From assembly GCA_963931655.1 (NCBI GenBank), contig OZ007036.1, positions 682,001-746,000 on the forward strand: DNA of 64,000 nucleotides. Direction: 5' to 3'. Made by a program: the position numbers and the translations under genes. This stretch comes from Butyricicoccus_B sp017886875. Lineage in GTDB: Bacteria > Bacillota > Clostridia > Oscillospirales > Butyricicoccaceae. Below, piece by piece: positions 61,921 to 64,000 of the stretch. Within the stretch, counting starts at the first letter, position 1. Every line of letters begins with the position of its first letter. The notes beneath the pieces were generated by a model. The model saw only the letters and a list, made by a program, of their open reading frames with translations. It had not been told where the DNA came from and did no database searches.

Positions 61921-63183
61921 TCATTTGTTCTCTGTCGCCATGCGTTCACGGCGACGGTCATTCCAACCTTCAAGGTTAGTTTGCCTGCTCCTTGCAACAG
62001 TAAGTGCACCATCAGGCACATTTTTGGTAACGGTTGTTCCAGCCGCTGTGAAAACTCTGTCACCCAAAGTTACAGGTGCAACAAGGTTTGTGTTACAGCC
62101 GATAAAGCAATCGTCACCGATGACAGTTTTGCTCTTGGTATAGCCGTCATAGTTAACTACAACTGTGCCACAGCCAAAGTTTACACGTTCACCCACATCA
62201 GCATCGCCGATATAAGTTAAATGGCTTACCTTTGTGCCGTTTCCGATATTAGCCTTTTTAAGCTCTACAAAGTCACCTATGCGGGTTTTGTCACCAATTT
62301 TACAGTTTGGACGCACATAAGCAAATGGGCCAACAGTTGCGTTTTCGCCGATTGTTGACTCGGTAAACTGTGAATTGTTAACATTAGTACCTGCACCAAT
62401 TTCCGCCTTTTCAAGCACAGTATTTGGACCAATCGTAGCGTTAGCACCGATTTTACAGCCCTGCTTAATTAAACAGTTTGGTAAAATAACAGCACCCGCT
62501 TCAATTTGTGCATCAGGTGAAATAAAGGTATTTTCTGGTGAAAAGATTTGTACACCCTTAGCTATATAGCCAAAGTTAATCTTCATCACAAGTTTTTTCT
62601 GTGCCTCATAAGCCTTGATACCATCTGTCAATACAGTTACATCATCTACATTACAGACTTCAACAGCAGCACCATCACTAACTAAAAGGTTTATAGCATC
62701 AAATAAATTTTCTGCTTTACCAATAACCTTTTCCAGTGCGGATTTTTTGAAAATAGCCGCAGGCAATGCCCTATAACCATTTCCAGTGCCGATTTTGCAA
62801 ACAGCATCATTTTCATCTCTAATAACAGCATTTTCACAGTATGAAACATTATTACCTGCAAATACTGTTACATCTTGACCTATTGCAAGATGTAATGCTG
62901 CAATTTTAGAGAAATCCGACTTAGTCAGCTCAGGCATAGCCACAGCCATAACCAAAATATGCTCTGCATCTTCAGGTAACTTAGCTGCACTTAATGCCTG
63001 CTTTTCAGAGGTGAACACAGTTTGTTTATCTGTGCTTATAACATTTTGCAGTGGAGTGTTTTCCAGTGCATTTTTAATCCAAGTTTCAGCATCAGTAAAC
63101 AAAACCTTTCTACTGAAAGAGCAAAGACCATCGGTTTGCCTAACGCCATCAAGAAACAGCGTCATCATCACATTACTACTCAT
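61921..63183 (-). CDS. glmU: GlmU-like protein with intact acetyltransferase domain but degenerate uridylyltransferase domain
   Basis: A 420-aa GlmU homologue. The C-terminal left-handed beta-helix (~215-400) is intact: RPNCKIGDKTRIGDFVELKKA, the catalytic-His SHLTYIGDADVG, and VNYDGYTKSKT. This half acetylates glucosamine-1-phosphate. The N-terminal half has the same overall length but lacks the nucleotidyltransferase signature LAAGxGTRM. It begins MSSNVMMTLFLDGVRQTDG. The family's DVPLL and NTGVY segments are also eroded. It probably no longer uridylylates, so another enzyme would be needed for UDP-GlcNAc. It is also shorter than normal GlmU (~455). Confidence 0.85.
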   Translation of the reverse strand: MSSNVMMTLFLDGVRQTDGLCSFSRKVLFTDAETWIKNALENTPLQNVISTDKQTVFTSEKQALSAAKLPEDAEHILVMAVAMPELTKSDFSKIAALHLAIGQDVTVFAGNNVSYCENAVIRDENDAVCKIGTGNGYRALPAAIFKKSALEKVIGKAENLFDAINLLVSDGAAVEVCNVDDVTVLTDGIKAYEAQKKLVMKINFGYIAKGVQIFSPENTFISPDAQIEAGAVILPNCLIKQGCKIGANATIGPNTVLEKAEIGAGTNVNNSQFTESTIGENATVGPFAYVRPNCKIGDKTRIGDFVELKKANIGNGTKVSHLTYIGDADVGERVNFGCGTVVVNYDGYTKSKTVIGDDCFIGCNTNLVAPVTLGDRVFTAAGTTVTKNVPDGALTVARSRQTNLEGWNDRRRERMATENK

Positions 63184-63207
63184 TGAAGGATTCCTTCCTA
63201 TCTATGA

Positions 63208-63231
63208 TGTAACACGAAATTTTGTGTTACA
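63208..63231. promoter_or_regulatory. Near-perfect 24-bp palindrome between glmU and the DnaD gene
   Basis: TGTAACAC-N8-GTGTTACA, the centre itself nearly symmetric (22 of 24 positions match). It lies ~25 nt upstream of the glmU ATG. The size and symmetry suit a repressor operator. It could also form an RNA hairpin in the glmU leader. Confidence 0.55.
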
Positions 63232-63304
63232 GTATAATTCATTATTTATTATACTATATCTATTTGTAAAAATCATCAGTAATTTAAGAAAATTTCTATG
63301 TCTA

Positions 63305-63333
63305 TTGCAACATCAAGTTATACAGGATATAAT
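63305..63333 (+). promoter_or_regulatory. Promoter of the DnaD-domain gene
   Basis: TTGCAA (63305-63310), 17-nt spacer, TATAAT (63328-63333); the start near 63340 gives a ~68-nt leader. Confidence 0.72.
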
Positions 63334-63407
63334 AAACCCACAAAGCTTTTTATTGATTTTTCTATTTTTTTCTAGTGTTTTCCATTTTAACGGAGGGAAT
63401 ATTTTTT

Positions 63408-64000
63408 ATGAGTTTAACATCACTGCTACTTCCAGATGGCGAGCTTCGTGTTATACGCTGTGATATAACAGATAAAATTATAAGCTGCGGCGATGGTGAT
63501 AGTGCATTATTATATTTATATGTTGTAAAAACAGGTACACGCTTAGACGATACAGTTGCTATGCGAGAACTTAATTTTTCTAAAGACCGATATGAAAAAG
63601 CTGTTTTCACATTAACCAATATAATGATTGAACAACAAGCAAATTTGGAAACTATCAATGAACCTCAAAAAGCAAGAAAACCTAATTACACATCAAATGA
63701 AATTAGACTTGCTGTGACAACCGACCATAAATTTTCTGCGGTTTGTGATAGTGCAGAAGATGCACTTGGTACTCTTTTAAGCGATAAGGATATAAGAAGC
63801 CTTTATATGATTTATGATTATCTTGGGCTTCCTGCTGAAGTTATAATTGAGCTTTTAAGTTATTTAAAACGTGATAGACAAAAAATTGACAGACATACCA
63901 TTGAAAGAGAAGCTTATCTATGGACAGATGCTGGTATATACACATATGCTGATGCACAAAAACATCTTGAAAAAATAGAGGCTGAAAAACCTCTTATGGA
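63408..64000 (+). CDS. DnaD domain protein, N-terminal part (runs off window edge)
   Basis: At least 197 codons, open to the window end. It starts with MSLTSLLLP behind CGGAGGG (63391-63397). The first ~100 residues form a probable winged-helix domain. From residue ~118 the DnaB/DnaD C-terminal domain begins (LGTLLSDKDIRSLYMIYDYLG, then LLSYLKRDRQKIDRHTIEREAYLWTDAGI). DnaD-type proteins help load the replicative helicase or work at prophage and primosome origins. Its remainder and any downstream dnaC-like loader are outside the window. Confidence 0.85.
   Translation, partial: MSLTSLLLPDGELRVIRCDITDKIISCGDGDSALLYLYVVKTGTRLDDTVAMRELNFSKDRYEKAVFTLTNIMIEQQANLETINEPQKARKPNYTSNEIRLAVTTDHKFSAVCDSAEDALGTLLSDKDIRSLYMIYDYLGLPAEVIIELLSYLKRDRQKIDRHTIEREAYLWTDAGIYTYADAQKHLEKIEAEKPLM

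Noticed and set aside
1..64000. CRISPR arrays, rRNA, tRNA, IS elements
   Set aside because: No regularly spaced repeats, no rRNA-like or tRNA-like sequence and no transposase were seen on either strand.

Overview
The window comes from the chromosome of a low-G+C, endospore-forming Firmicute, most likely an anaerobic member of the Clostridia. The sporulation genes spmA, spmB and spoIIID and a PdaA-like deacetylase point to a spore former. Thiolase and crotonase genes are adjacent, as in butyrate-type fermenters. AbrB, ArgR, TlyA, RNase Y and AT-rich intergenic DNA with many hairpin terminators fit the same group. The genus cannot be fixed from the sequence alone. I saw no rRNA, tRNA, CRISPR array, insertion sequence or prophage.

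Layout. 1-3.4 kb (minus): a DNA-repair operon lexA-recG-ruvC-ruvA behind a promoter that overlaps a LexA-type box. 3.5-6.3 kb (plus): asp23-like gene, fakA-type kinase gene and pth. 6.4-14.4 kb (plus): a Ter/Tel stress operon (YceG-like protein, TelA, three TerD paralogues), then a Ca2+-type P-ATPase. 14.4-18.2 kb (minus): a cell-surface O-acylation cassette (SGNH lipoprotein, DUF4358 lipoprotein, MBOAT, DHHW protein). 18.3-22.8 kb: radical SAM activase, cysK, a Xer-type recombinase and tyrS.

22.9-33.8 kb (minus) is the most striking part: nusB, a TsaD paralogue, xseA, xseB, ispA, a ~690-nt non-coding stretch, a 190-aa membrane protein, dxs, tlyA, nadK, argR and recN. This is the gene neighbourhood known for OLE RNA (Ornate Large Extremophilic RNA) and its membrane partner OapA. 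The non-coding stretch has its own promoter, 5' and 3' ends that can pair, and a U-run at the 3' end. I call it OLE RNA.

33.9-39.1 kb (minus): CPBP protease, EamA transporter, mnmA, an orphan peptide-binding lipoprotein and pgeF. 39.5-48.2 kb: rny, a membrane-inserted SMC-like ATPase (minus), a polar amino-acid ABC transporter, thl and crt. 48.4-51.3 kb: spmA/spmB, abrB, spoIIID and a membrane protein with a GGDEF domain that has lost its catalytic core. 51.4-60.0 kb: AEC and MATE transporters, a YitT protein, a GNAT enzyme, a polysaccharide deacetylase, an APC transporter, an M18 aminopeptidase and an unknown membrane protein. 60.1-64.0 kb: ymdB, prs, a GlmU whose nucleotidyltransferase half has decayed, and the start of a DnaD-domain gene that runs off the edge.

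Many of the longest open frames start too early. Where a Shine-Dalgarno site or family alignment supports a later start, I give that start and say so. All promoter, operator and terminator calls come from reading the sequence by eye. Family assignments come from recognising motifs, not from database searches.
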